A stretch of DNA of 64,000 nt, taken from NCBI GenBank assembly GCA_020726505.1, contig JAHLEZ010000013.1, positions 1,736,001 through 1,800,000 on the forward strand, read 5' to 3'. A program made the translations under genes and the position numbers. Below are positions 54,487 to 64,000 of the stretch, piece by piece; position 1 is the stretch's first letter, and the number at the start of each line of letters is the position of its first letter. The DNA comes from Leptodontidium sp. MPI-SDFR-AT-0119. Taxonomy: Eukaryota > Ascomycota > Leotiomycetes > Helotiales > Leptodontidiaceae. The notes under the pieces were generated by a model. The model searched no databases and was not told where the DNA came from. It saw only the letters and a program-made list of their open reading frames with translations.

Positions 54487-57294
54487 TTATCTGGAAGGCA
54501 TTGTCCATGATGTTTCTTCGTCACTCAGCGATATGTCGTCTTCGGCGTCCTCATAGCCTATTGCTTCACCAATGAGGTCTTCCATGTTCTGAAATTCTGC
54601 TAGAGCTTCCAGCCAATCCCCGGGCTTATTTGGGTCTCGCGTTCCGGGCCATTCTTCTCTCACCGGCTCAACAACACGGGGTTGTACTCGTGGCGTCCCT
54701 TCAAATATTCGAGCTATTGACAAGCGGTCCTCGATTTTCTTTGCTTGCCACCATTTGTCCACATGTGCGTCCAACGCGCTTTTGCTGAACGGTCGAGGAA
54801 CAACCAATGGCATTTTAGTAGCTTCCCCCACGAATTTTCTCAATGTGTAGCCAAACTCTTTCACCTCGATATACTCCAAGTTAGGCCCCGCTTTCCTTCT
54901 CTTATTAGTTTTGCCGACGGCATCTATGAAATCCTTCCACTGTTTTGAAGCCGTGGGCCAATATTTAGAGCCCCAGCCGTAGTGCGAGAAAAAGTCGAAG
55001 TCATCCAATAACTCAGTATATGTCTCAGAAAAACCACCCGAGAAGGTTCTTCCCATCCACTTTATGGCTGTGTCAGTGCTCCTCGGTGGAAGCCGCACAC
55101 CCTGCTTGCCGAGCATTGTGCAAACCAAAACAGCGAGGCCCTCAATTATATGTATGTCGGATCCATTTCCGTCTGAAGGCGCAACCAACAGAATCGCATC
55201 AGGACCGAGACTTTCCTTGATGAAATTGAAGACTTCGAGAAATTCTTCGTTGCTGAGTGAGCAAAATAGATTTGGCTTGACACATAGCTCTTGCTGCGCT
55301 GGTCCTGAGGTCCTTTGGGGCTCAAGGTTTGATGAACAGGTGAGAAAATGTGTAACCCGTGTTGGAACTTCATGAACTTGACTTGAGCCATAATAAACTT
55401 TATTCGGTTTGGTTTCTAGGATTTGGTGTTCTCGAGAATACTCAAGGCCGAAGAGGGTTTCAATGTTGCTTGGGGTGCGAGGTTTTGGTGGACTTCGATT
55501 CACAGATCCGATAACCTCGAGCTTGTTGCCGCCTGATCCGGGTCCGTCGCATTGAGGTCCATTCTCCAGATCGACAACCATGATGGAAGATTCGGAATTT
55601 TGGCTTTTATCTTGTGATTCACTAGGACCTGATGGGACCTTTCCTCGTTTAGCTGCAGGCCGCGAAGTGGCCAGTGCCGTGCGTTTCTTTGGCGGTTTCA
55701 AGCCATCTTGCATACTTGTCTTGGTGCTCGCTGTCCGTGTCCCCTCATCACTAGAGTAAAGATCCTCTTCGAGGTTTTGGTCGATTATGATAACTGAAGG
55801 TCCTTTTACTGCTACCTGTTTAGGTCCTTCCGCATCCGCCGAATAAAGATCCTCTACTTCCAGCTCATCTTCGATTTTGATTGTCGAGGAGCCTTGCGGG
55901 ATACCTTGTACTTCTTGCTTCCCATTCATGCCTTTACCAGCGTACTTTCCAGCATGTTTTGCTGCCTTCTTTGCTGCTTTCGCTTGCTCTCGAAGCAAGG
56001 TTGCCTTGGGATTTGCACGGTCTCTTTCTTTCTGCTCTTCCTTTGTTGGCCTGCCCCTGCGACGCTTCATAGCTTCAGGCTCTGAACTTGAAATATGGCT
56101 ACGCCCACTCGCTTGCGAATCTTGAGAGTTGTTCGCAACGGACTTTGATTTATTTTGAGATATGGTGGGCTCAAATTCAGGGCAGATCAAATGCGCCTTG
56201 TTCTGAGAGGATGTGTCGACATTGTCTGGAGTTGAAGATTGAGATTGAACAAGTTGTCTCTCTGGCTCTCCCCGTGACTCTTTACGATTAAAAACTGCTG
56301 CAACGGCTTCTTTTGCTGCATTTTGGATAATATCTTCCAATTCTTCTTCGGAAGGTTCCTTTCGCGGTCCGGTTGACTCAGATGCCGACATTTGATCTGT
56401 TGCTGGAACAGCAGCTGCGTATTTCCTGTTCGCGTGTCCTGGTTGTACTCCATTTCCACTGTGCACTCTTTGGCCACATGCTAACCGCTGCGAGGCTGGC
56501 GGATTTTGAGGGCAGCTACGTATCTTGCTCTGTTCTTCTGCACTGAGCTCTGCACTGCGCTCTGCCATCCGAGCTCTCGAATATTCGTGATACAGTGGAT
56601 CCGTGGACATCACCCACTGCTTTCCAGAGGGATTTGGACCGATGTAAATCGGCCTTCCGGGTTCTGGATCTGCGTGGTTAGCCTTGGGGTTTGTATGGTG
56701 AATGAATTTATGCGGCACCCTTGGAGGTCGACAACCGCGCGAAACCCGAGGAGGTGCTCCTCCACTGCCCATGTCAGGCTGGGGGCTGTAGTAGGATGAC
56801 GGGTGGTTGGCATGTTGAAGGACACCACGCTCGTCATAGAATTGTTGGCCATGTGCGCCAAGGTGTCCAGGCTTCGAGTTCCTGCGTTCTTGAATTCCAC
56901 TTGAGTTATGTCCAGCCCTGTGGCCATTCCTGCTAACGAATTCCTTGGCTAGACTAGGTCCTTCTCCTGCCCCCTCAAGAGATTGATCTATTGTGAGTTT
57001 TGGCTCGTTGAATCCGACTGGAGGCGCTATTGTAGGTTTCGTAACAGGAGCACTGTAATCTGTCTGATTTCCACCAGTTGTGGGAATGAATGATGCAGCT
57101 GGGTTTGGAGTTGGAAACTTTGATCCGAACGTGCTGCATCCGTTGGGATGAAAAGCAGCAGCAGATCTAGGGTATCGCTGCGTCATGCTTGGCTGGCTTG
57201 CAGCAGGCAAGGTCGTATGTTTTGCCATGGCTGGTTTGAAGACGGTCGGTGTGGATGGCTTCTTGTGGTCCAAGGTCATCTTTGCCAATCCCAA
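54487..57294 (-). CDS. Large AT-hook nuclear protein with SUMO-type motifs
   Basis: Uninterrupted frame of 935 residues. Residues 1-310 are Pro/Gly/Ser/Asn-rich and probably disordered. An acidic helix (EPSEEELEDIIQNAAKEAVAAVF, 313-335) precedes KRRRGRPTKEE (410-420), a canonical AT-hook that binds the minor groove of AT-rich DNA, followed by a Lys/Ala helix (REQAKAAKKAAKHAGK, 435-450). Then TIKIEDELEVEDLYSADAEG (471-490) holds IKIE, a sumoylation consensus, and PSVIIIDQNLEEDLYSSDEG (499-518) and SSIMVVDLENG (569-579) look like SUMO-interacting motifs (three or four Val/Ile next to acids). EDLYS is repeated. Residues 640-910 form an apparently folded C-terminal region (FLEVFNFIKESLGPDAILLV, HIIEGLAVLVCTML, FFSHYGWGSKYWPTASKQW) that I do not recognise. 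Chromatin-linked function is an inference from the motifs. Confidence 0.82.
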   Translation of the reverse strand: MGLAKMTLDHKKPSTPTVFKPAMAKHTTLPAASQPSMTQRYPRSAAAFHPNGCSTFGSKFPTPNPAASFIPTTGGNQTDYSAPVTKPTIAPPVGFNEPKLTIDQSLEGAGEGPSLAKEFVSRNGHRAGHNSSGIQERRNSKPGHLGAHGQQFYDERGVLQHANHPSSYYSPQPDMGSGGAPPRVSRGCRPPRVPHKFIHHTNPKANHADPEPGRPIYIGPNPSGKQWVMSTDPLYHEYSRARMAERSAELSAEEQSKIRSCPQNPPASQRLACGQRVHSGNGVQPGHANRKYAAAVPATDQMSASESTGPRKEPSEEELEDIIQNAAKEAVAAVFNRKESRGEPERQLVQSQSSTPDNVDTSSQNKAHLICPEFEPTISQNKSKSVANNSQDSQASGRSHISSSEPEAMKRRRGRPTKEEQKERDRANPKATLLREQAKAAKKAAKHAGKYAGKGMNGKQEVQGIPQGSSTIKIEDELEVEDLYSADAEGPKQVAVKGPSVIIIDQNLEEDLYSSDEGTRTASTKTSMQDGLKPPKKRTALATSRPAAKRGKVPSGPSESQDKSQNSESSIMVVDLENGPQCDGPGSGGNKLEVIGSVNRSPPKPRTPSNIETLFGLEYSREHQILETKPNKVYYGSSQVHEVPTRVTHFLTCSSNLEPQRTSGPAQQELCVKPNLFCSLSNEEFLEVFNFIKESLGPDAILLVAPSDGNGSDIHIIEGLAVLVCTMLGKQGVRLPPRSTDTAIKWMGRTFSGGFSETYTELLDDFDFFSHYGWGSKYWPTASKQWKDFIDAVGKTNKRRKAGPNLEYIEVKEFGYTLRKFVGEATKMPLVVPRPFSKSALDAHVDKWWQAKKIEDRLSIARIFEGTPRVQPRVVEPVREEWPGTRDPNKPGDWLEALAEFQNMEDLIGEAIGYEDAEDDISLSDEETSWTMPSR

Positions 57295-58760
57295 AAGTGA
57301 TATGAAGGATGGGTTGGATAATCATACAAGTATAATATTCAAGATGAACGAACAGTAGAATAGAAGGGCGAGTGGTTGTAAGAAAATTTGCACTCTCGGA
57401 GGGTATACTGCCCTTATATGATTCTTGGTATCCGAAGCTGTTTCCGTAAATTGCCGCTACGGGTAGGCAGTGAGAGAAACCTCATGACCAAGGCGAAGTC
57501 TCCGTAGTAACAATCTCACCAGAAGCAGGTACGATCGAGGCTTAATGGGACCCAACTCGGTTTAGCGAGCTCGCTTAGGGGGACTACCTTAAGTTGTTCC
57601 AATCCTTCGGTCCCATTACCAAAGATCGTGAAGTCGTAATTTCGTCGTCATTAAACTGGGCGCAGATGATGAGAATAGACCCTTGATGACTTCAGTTCTA
57701 TCTTATCTAAGATTAGATTAGAATGTCGAAATTCTGAGTATCTCCGAAGAGCGTGGCCAAGTTGCGTGGGAGGATAAGTCTACCCTAAAACAAAAGATGG
57801 GCTGCGGAGATACCTTAGGTTTATTGTGAGAAAGATAATGGACTCTAGAAAGCTGGCATAACATTGTACTTATAGGCTTAAATTGACGCCCTTGATGAGG
57901 CGGCGGTCATGGACGTAAATCGTGCCCTTGGTTCCTGGAAGTAGCCCGCTTCGACGACTTTCTCCCATTCTTCTAACCACCACTGGTGGGAACCCTAAAC
58001 GAATCTAGAACCTATCTTATGGAACTATGTCCGCCTGGAAATCTTACAGGAAGATATTAAAGATGTTTAATTACAACTATTCCCTGTAGATTAAAAGAAC
58101 TTAACGGAATGGGATTGAAGTTCCGTTCGAAATGCCTTCTTCAAACATTTAGCTGTGCCAAAACTCTTAAGTTAGATAGATTGATCACTTTTACCGAGTG
58201 ATTTTCACTGCTGCTTAATTTGAATTTTGATCAAACCCGGAACCACGATCTCGAGAAGCAATTTTACATCACAGCAAAAGCCGACTAGATAAGCACGGAC
58301 GACGGCAAAGATATAAATTCAAAGCCAATCTCAAGTCTCTCCGGCTTAGCTATCCATTCCATTTCCTTCCAATCCTTCCATCCACCACAAAAGTTCTCAC
58401 ATAATAAGCCAATAGCAAGCAAAGAGTCCGCCTCCTATTCACTCCCACTCCCACTCCCACTTCCATTCACTCCAACTCCCAGAGAAAAACGCCTAAGAAA
58501 ATGCAACAATACCACCAGCTCCATCATTGCCCATCCCACATTAGCTAGCAACAAGCTACCCAGTCAAGCAAGCAAGCAAATAATCCTTCAGCCAGCCAGC
58601 CAAAAAATAAAATAAGTAAGGGTACCTATAGCAAAAACCATGGGTAAAACATAATAGCATAAAATACCACTCATCCCCGTCAGCACCCAGCACCAGAATC
58701 AGAACCAGCACCGAAAAACTCCCAAGTCTAACCAGCCACTTCGTATAAACATATCGACAT
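57295..58760. other. Intergenic, with a small palindromic element
   Basis: About 1.47 kb. The first 150 bp are probably the AT-hook gene's promoter. At 57543-57618 a TAATGGGACC / GGTCCCATTA inverted pair encloses GCGAGCTCGC, possibly a tiny TIR element. 58436-58490 is a CACTCC-rich run. The end is the 3' region of the kelch gene. Confidence 0.45.
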
Positions 58761-61131
58761 CTAATTCATTTCCATCTCCTCATTCTCATCGATCTCAGAG
58801 CCGAGCTGCTGAGTCTGGTTACTACTAATACTAGCCTTGCGGGCCACACCACCGAAGCCGAATCGCGAACCGCCGAGGCCGCCGACGTATTCTAGTTCTT
58901 CGCCTAGAGAGATATGTGTTAGGATATATTCATGTATGATAGATCAAGTTCTTCGAGTTGCTCACCTCCTACAACGCGACCTTCCATGTCGATTTCCTGA
59001 CTGAGTTCGACCAAGGCTGCGCGTGGGAGCTTCAGGAAGCCTGAAGTACGGACTACGCGGCCCCAGTGCATGAGGCAGAAATTGGCAGCACGCTTGCGGA
59101 GCCACTCTTCGTTTGCTGTGCCGGCACAGTGCCATATGATACAGGCATGTTCGACATCCAGCTCCTTGGATAAGCGATTGACGCATAGAAGGCGGAGATG
59201 GGGAATGTGGTAGATGTTGGACATGACCAACATCCCAGCGACATCACTCAGCTCTCTGCAATCCTCTGGCTGGATACTATCGGTGTATAAATAGTAAAGG
59301 AAGGCTTTGACCACAGAGTATGGCTCAGGGATGTGCATCTTCTTTGTGTGGAACTCTGCCATCTGAGAATTGTATAGACGAGCGAAGTGGTCCCATCGAG
59401 TTTGGAGGATGAGTTTGTGTACGTGGATAGGTGGAGATGTGGTAGCGTTTGGATCAAGCCAAGTTTGTTGGTCATGATCGTTGCTGTTGCGCATCATGCT
59501 TGCCATATCATCATCGTCCCAATCGCCATCTTTCAATGCAGTGATGGTGAAATCGGTTCCACTTCCGCTCTCTGGAGATTTATTGAAGACCTTGGCAAGA
59601 TCCGCGCCAAGCCCTTTCGATGGCGGGATAATATTTCGCTCTGCTGAAGGCATGGATGTATCTGCGCGAGGTTCGGGTGTGAGGTTGTTACCGATGATGC
59701 CATAACGACGAAGATCAATTTCCATGACGTCGCTGCAGCTGTTAGTAACGCTCAAAAGAGTTGCACTGAACCACTTACCTGAGGTACTCTTCAAATCCAC
59801 CAGGCCCAAGATCAGTCGCAGTTGGATCAGTTGGACATCCAAGAAGCCAAGCTTTCGTCCCATCTTCATTCATCGTACAGTAGTGCCATCTGTAGCCTGG
59901 GCGGAAGATATCACGGCCTTCCGCCAACTTCTGCCATCGCAGTGTATTCAATTCGAGAGACGACAATGAGCACTCTTGAGGTGTGATGGTAGCAGCCGGG
60001 GTGACAAAGTCAAGTAGTGTTCCAGAAGTATATACGTGGAAATGCATTCCTGAACCTTGGGCCGGGATATTGGGACCTGAGACGAACTTTAATGACGAGA
60101 TTGTACCAGGAGCGACTGGAGGGGAGCTGGTGAGCTGGAAAGAAGGTGGGTTGACTTGGGCACTGCTGGAATTGGCCGCATATCCAGAGCTTCCAACAGC
60201 TGGTGGTGGTGCCATGGCATATGGCTGTCGCGAAGATCCAGACATACGACTGAGAGCCGAATTGCGATCAAGGGAGCCGAATGGTGGGGGCGAGTCGAAA
60301 GCTGGACTCCCCTTGAGGTCAAGCCACCAAATGTCACCGATCTTGTCCATATCTTCACTGAGTCCACCAAACACCCAGACGCGATCTCCCCATAGATATG
60401 CTGAGTGGTCGAATCTGCCAACAAACTTCCATGCTCTAGACCAAGTGAATGTCTTGAGATCCAAGTAGCAGATATCATCCAAGACATAGTTGTTGTGACC
60501 AGTAATTCCACCTATGATGAACAACTTGTCTTCATGCAGAACTGCCGCATGCCTGGCTCGACCTTTCGGAATCGGTCCACTAACTGATGGTTGTGTCCAA
60601 TGTGCAGTTTTGAGATCGAATATTATGAGGTCGGAAAGGTATGTTCGATGTTCATTCTCACCACCAAAGATCAAGAGCTTGTCGCCCTGGTAGAGGGTCG
60701 CAGTGTGGCCTGTAGGGAGTTAGTCATAGTTAAATCGAACGAATTGGCCTCTTACCCATCCGAACTCCAGGAATATCTCCATAGTTGTCCACCAAACTCC
60801 ACTGTGAACTGACCATATCCAGCTTCAAGACATGATTGTAGACCTCGTCCGTGTATTGGTCGAAACCCCCAAAAGCATAGATGTGATTGTTTCCGCAATA
60901 CGTGACTGAAGCATTAACCAGGCAGGCAGGTCTCTGGCCAAGAGTTCTGGTGACTTTTGGGCGGTAACCATCCATATTCAATCGACCTTTAACAGGAGAG
61001 TTGGGCATGAGGAAGGTATTGTTCGATGAGGCGGCAGAACTTGGAGTCAAGACATTTCCAGCGGACATTTGACTATTGAGACCGGTCCCAAATATTGAGC
61101 CAGAGGGACCTGGAGTTGAAGGCTGGGCCAT
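58761..61131 (-). CDS. Kelch-repeat and BTB protein (LZTR1/Ral2-like)
   Basis: Exons on the minus strand: 61131-60756, 60709-59779, 59732-58966, 58903-58761; introns of 46, 46 and 62 nt all match phase and give 738 residues. Kelch blades: HIYAFGGFDQYTDEVYNHVL, KLLIFGGENEHRTYLSDLII, KLFIIGGITGHNNYVLDDIC, RVWVFGGLSEDMDKIGDIWW, from about 80 to 265. A Ser/Pro-rich linker follows, then a further unit with FRPGYRWHYCTMNEDG and GFEEYLSDVMEIDLRRYG. A BTB domain comes at about 537-625 (PPIHVHKLILQTRWDHFARL, FLYYLYTDSI), then a BACK-like helical part. The C-terminus is Gly-rich and acidic (GGLGGSRFGFGG, EIDENEEMEMN). The kelch-plus-BTB layout recalls LZTR1, a cullin-3 adaptor for Ras, and fission-yeast Ral2; that link is an inference. 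It is divergent from cdc20, 868 bp apart. A dead fragment of a related gene lies at 16559-16720. Confidence 0.9.
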
Positions 61132-61999
61132 GGTTGTTTGTTTGCTCAGAGGGTCATACTAGGAGTGAGTGACGAGGTAAGGCAGAGCGAACTGGTCCTC
61201 GAACAACAATAGCAGGGAGCGAGTGACAGGAGAGAGCGTGTTAACCCGAGACTGATACAGCTCAAAGGAGAGGGGAGAATCAGACACGATTTCTGGAGTG
61301 TGGTGTTTCTCTGGGTGTGCAGAGTGAAGTTAGGTTCAAGTGAAGCAGAAGAGAATAGAAGCCCTGGCAGCCCTGGTGTAGATGATGGTGTTTGCTCAAA
61401 TGTCAAACGGAATTTGATCATCGGAGGAACGGCCGCGCCTACCAACAAGCAGCCGCGTCTAGTCTCAATTAGGCGTCGCGTTGTGGTCCGAGCTCAGAGC
61501 CACGCGTGATTCTCGCTTGACCTGAGGCAGGAGCGTCAGCGTCCCTGTGACAACGGCGCTAGACTGGCTGTCAACAAATCCTTCAAAAGGGCGGATTGGT
61601 TCTCGAGGTTCTTGCTTCCTTTCTTCATGCACATTCGCACTCTACAATCCCGCACACCTTCAACCTCAAATCACCTCTACCTCTACCTCTACCTCTCCAT
61701 TTGCTTCATTGCATCCATCCATCATCACTCCAAACCTTCATCATACACAAAGAATACTTCCCAAGTCCACTAGATCTTTTGCCTGTACTCTCGTACCGCA
61801 TCTGATCGCTTCCGACTTCGAGCCATTCTTGACGAAGGCCTTTCGAAATATCGAGCACAAACACGAATATACTAACCAAACAACTACCAGGAACCATTAG
61901 GTTGAGTCTCTTGGAGCTCGTTCGATATACCGAACCTCTTATCATCGATCGATACATTTATTTGTCTTTCGACCGAGATCATACCCCCGATACTGCACC
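61132..61999. promoter_or_regulatory. Shared divergent promoter region, kelch-BTB and cdc20
   Basis: 868 bp between two divergent starts. CTCTACCTCTACC-type pyrimidine runs (61675-61700), typical of leaders of highly expressed fungal genes, lie on the cdc20 side. No specific operator was identified. Confidence 0.5.
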
Positions 62000-63828
62000 A
62001 TGGCGACCTCAGTATCTACCCCCATCAAGTCCCATATGGGACTTTTCTCTACCCGTACCGCTGGCGGACGCATGCCCTTGACCCCATCTCCTCGCACACG
62101 TACAGCTGCGATGGCCAACAACTCTTCCCCATTCACACCCGAGCGAAAGTTGGACAACGAGAGCATCCGATCGAACAAGTCAACATACGGCGGTAACCTT
62201 TCTTCACACTTCAAGTCGGCTTCGAGAACCTCCCACCGCGACTCGCCAAAGTCTAACATTGCCAAGGGTGTCCAGACTCCCCGTCGTGCCCTTGAGCTCG
62301 GTGTCTCCGACTTCACACTTACTGGTACTGGTGCTAAGACCCCTGGCTCCAGCCGCTCCCGAAAGGGTCCCCTCCGCCAAAAGTCTACCAAGACTACCCT
62401 CTCTTACGGTGATCGATTCATCCCAAATCGTGCCGCAAGCTCAGCAATCGTCAACGTTGGATCCGGCAAGCTCGATGCTGGTGAGAAGCGTCCCAAGACA
62501 AGCAATGGAGAGAGTTCCTCAGTCCTCGCATCTGGTGCTGATGATGCCTTGGCTGCCCTTGGATCATTGTCCCTTAATGATGATGATGAGCCATCCACAT
62601 ACTCCCGCCCATCACCAAATACTGTCGCCTACCAAGATTCTTTGGCTTCAGCCTGCGGTGTCTCTCTCAACCAACGCATCCTTGCCTTTAAGCCAGCTGC
62701 CCCCGAATCATCCAAGCCAGTTGACCTCCGCTCTCAATATAACAGACCTCTCAAGAACTCCAACGCTGCCTCCGCACAGTTCAGACGCCGTGTTGCTACT
62801 GCCCCAGAGCGTGTTCTCGATGCTCCTGGTCTTGTCGATGACTACTACCTCAACCTCCTCGACTGGTCCTCCGGAAACCAGGTCGCCATTGGACTAGAGC
62901 GCAACGTCTACGTCTGGTCTGCCGAATCGGGAACTGTCAGCTCTCTCCTCGAGACCAGTCCAGATACCTATGTTAGCAGTGTCAAGTGGTCCGGTGACGG
63001 AGCATATGTTAGTGTTGGTCTTGGCACGGGCGAGGTTCAGATCTGGGATGTTGAGGAGGGAACCAAGCTCCGCAGCATGCACGGACATGAAACTCGTGTC
63101 GGTGTCATGGGATGGAACAAGCACACTCTCTCCACTGGCGCCCGATCCGGTCTCGTCTTCAACCACGATGTACGCATCGCCCAACACAAGACCGCCGAGC
63201 TTATCTCCCACACTTCCGAAGTTTGTGGTCTTGAATGGAGAGCTGATGGTGCTCAACTTGCCACTGGAGGAAATGACAACCTTGTCTCAATCTGGGACGC
63301 TCGTTCCCTCTCCGCACCAAAGTTCACCAAGACCAACCACAAGGCTGCCGTCAAGGCTCTCAGCTGGTGCCCATGGGCTCCTAACGTTCTTGCTACCGGT
63401 GGTGGATCCTATGATCGTCACATCCACTTCTGGAACACCACCACTGGTGCTCGTGTCAACAGCATCGATACCGGTTCTCAAGTCACCTCCCTCCGTTGGA
63501 GCCCACACTACCGTGAGATCGTCAGCACCAGTGGATTCCCCGACAACTCCATCAGCATCTGGAGCTACCCAACCTTGGTCCGCAATGTTGAGATCCCAGC
63601 TCACGAGACACGTGTTCTCCACAGCTGCCTCAGCCCCGATGGACAGATGTTGGCTACTGCTGGTAAGTTCTTTGCCTACCTTTCTTCTGATCATCACTAA
63701 CAGATCTAGCTGCCGATGAGAGCTTGAAGTTCTGGAAGGTTTTCGAGAAGAAGGCCGGAGCAAGCTCTTCAGCTGCTGCTGGATCCTCAGGAAAGGCTGA
63801 CATGGTCAAGCAAATGACCATCCGTTAA
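62000..63828 (+). CDS. cdc20: Cdc20/Slp1, activator of the anaphase-promoting complex
   Basis: Exons 62000-63662 and 63710-63828; the 47-nt intron (GTAAGT, CTAAC branch, TAG) splits an Ala codon and gives 593 residues. Cdc20 recruits substrates (securin, mitotic cyclins) to the APC/C ubiquitin ligase and is the target of the spindle checkpoint. Seen: C-box DRFIPNR (138-144); RILAFKP (226-232); seven-bladed WD40 propeller from DDYYLNLLDWSSGNQVAIGL (about 280) to LATAAADESLKFWKVFE near the end; last residues Ile592-Arg593, the IR tail that docks on the APC/C. Several TP/SP sites in the first 130 residues (PLTPSPRT, PFTPER, VQTPRR) are candidate CDK sites. LLDWSSGN and AIGLERNVYVW favour Cdc20 over Cdh1. 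The start is ATG 62000 with a good context (CACCATGGCG). Confidence 0.96.
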
Positions 63829-64000
63829 GTCGGACGTCATCAAGGCTCTGTGAAGTGCCCGGGCTTCCAAGAGAGCAACGGTAAAGTATAAAGAATTTCC
63901 ATACTGGCATTAGCGGTTGGATTTACAGCGTGGTGTTGGGGAGTTCATTGTTTCTCTCTCAATGCCCATGGCCGAAAGTGCTTCACCTGGTGCGATTATG
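63829..64000. other. 3' region of cdc20
   Basis: 172 bp to the window edge. No feature beyond a probable 3' untranslated region. Confidence 0.5.

Noticed and set aside
62259..62897. 212-codon plus frame inside cdc20
   Set aside because: It is a shadow frame of Cdc20, caused by the strong codon bias of the gene.
1..64000. tRNA or rRNA genes, giant Starship-type transposon, biosynthetic cluster
   Set aside because: I found no convincing A/B-box pair or rRNA sequence, no tyrosine-recombinase captain gene, and no backbone synthase (PKS, NRPS or terpene). A tRNA scan program would be needed to exclude a tRNA fully.

Overview
The window looks like nuclear DNA of a filamentous ascomycete (Pezizomycotina). 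A leotiomycete-like fungus is my best guess, but the sequence does not prove it. The reasons are short introns of 46-72 nt with GTRNGN donors and CTRAC-type branch points, a class I hydrophobin, a Pth11/SAT4-type membrane protein, a Cdc20 with C-box and terminal Ile-Arg, and transposons scarred by C-to-T changes at CpA. The last point is the signature of repeat-induced point mutation (RIP).

Layout. At 0.1-12.7 kb is a gene-containing arm. It holds a hydrophobin, a histidine phosphatase with a premature stop, a solo LTR, an unknown protein with four W-x-x-W motifs, a broken phosphotransferase (APH) gene and a two-exon unknown protein. At 12.7-22 kb is a graveyard of decayed sequence: gene fragments (one a kelch fragment related to the intact kelch gene at 59-61 kb), a TA-flanked MITE, a degenerate tandem repeat of about 235 bp, and a 3.2-kb hAT transposon that landed inside that repeat. 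At 22.1-23.0 kb is an intact APH-like gene. At 24.9-42.8 kb is an AT-rich, RIP-scarred block. It contains a Tc1/mariner-like element carrying a complete chromodomain Ty3/gypsy retrotransposon (two 300-bp LTRs, TSD TAAGG), a pogo/Fot1-like element split by two LTR-like insertions, and a cluster of solo LTRs from at least three families with perfect 4- or 5-bp target duplications. Inside this block, at 36.8-38.9 kb, sits an island with normal base composition and an intact SRPK-like kinase gene. At 43.6-49.9 kb is a second gene-containing stretch with a small secreted protein, a hAT-type MITE made of AGAGT pentamers, a damaged small gene, a GDSL/SGNH esterase and a Pth11-like receptor. At 50-52.9 kb there is no recognised gene, only one more MITE. 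At 52.9-64 kb is the conserved arm: a dual-specificity-phosphatase-fold protein without its catalytic Cys, a large AT-hook nuclear protein, a kelch-BTB protein, and Cdc20 transcribed divergently from the kelch gene.

The genes do not form an operon or an obvious biosynthetic cluster. The main story is genome architecture: housekeeping genes at one edge, surface, secreted and kinase-type accessory genes around an AT-rich transposon island, and RIP-type nonsense mutations reaching into two non-transposon genes (histidine phosphatase and APH). Exon borders were deduced by eye from splice signals and reading frame, and every boundary was checked for phase.
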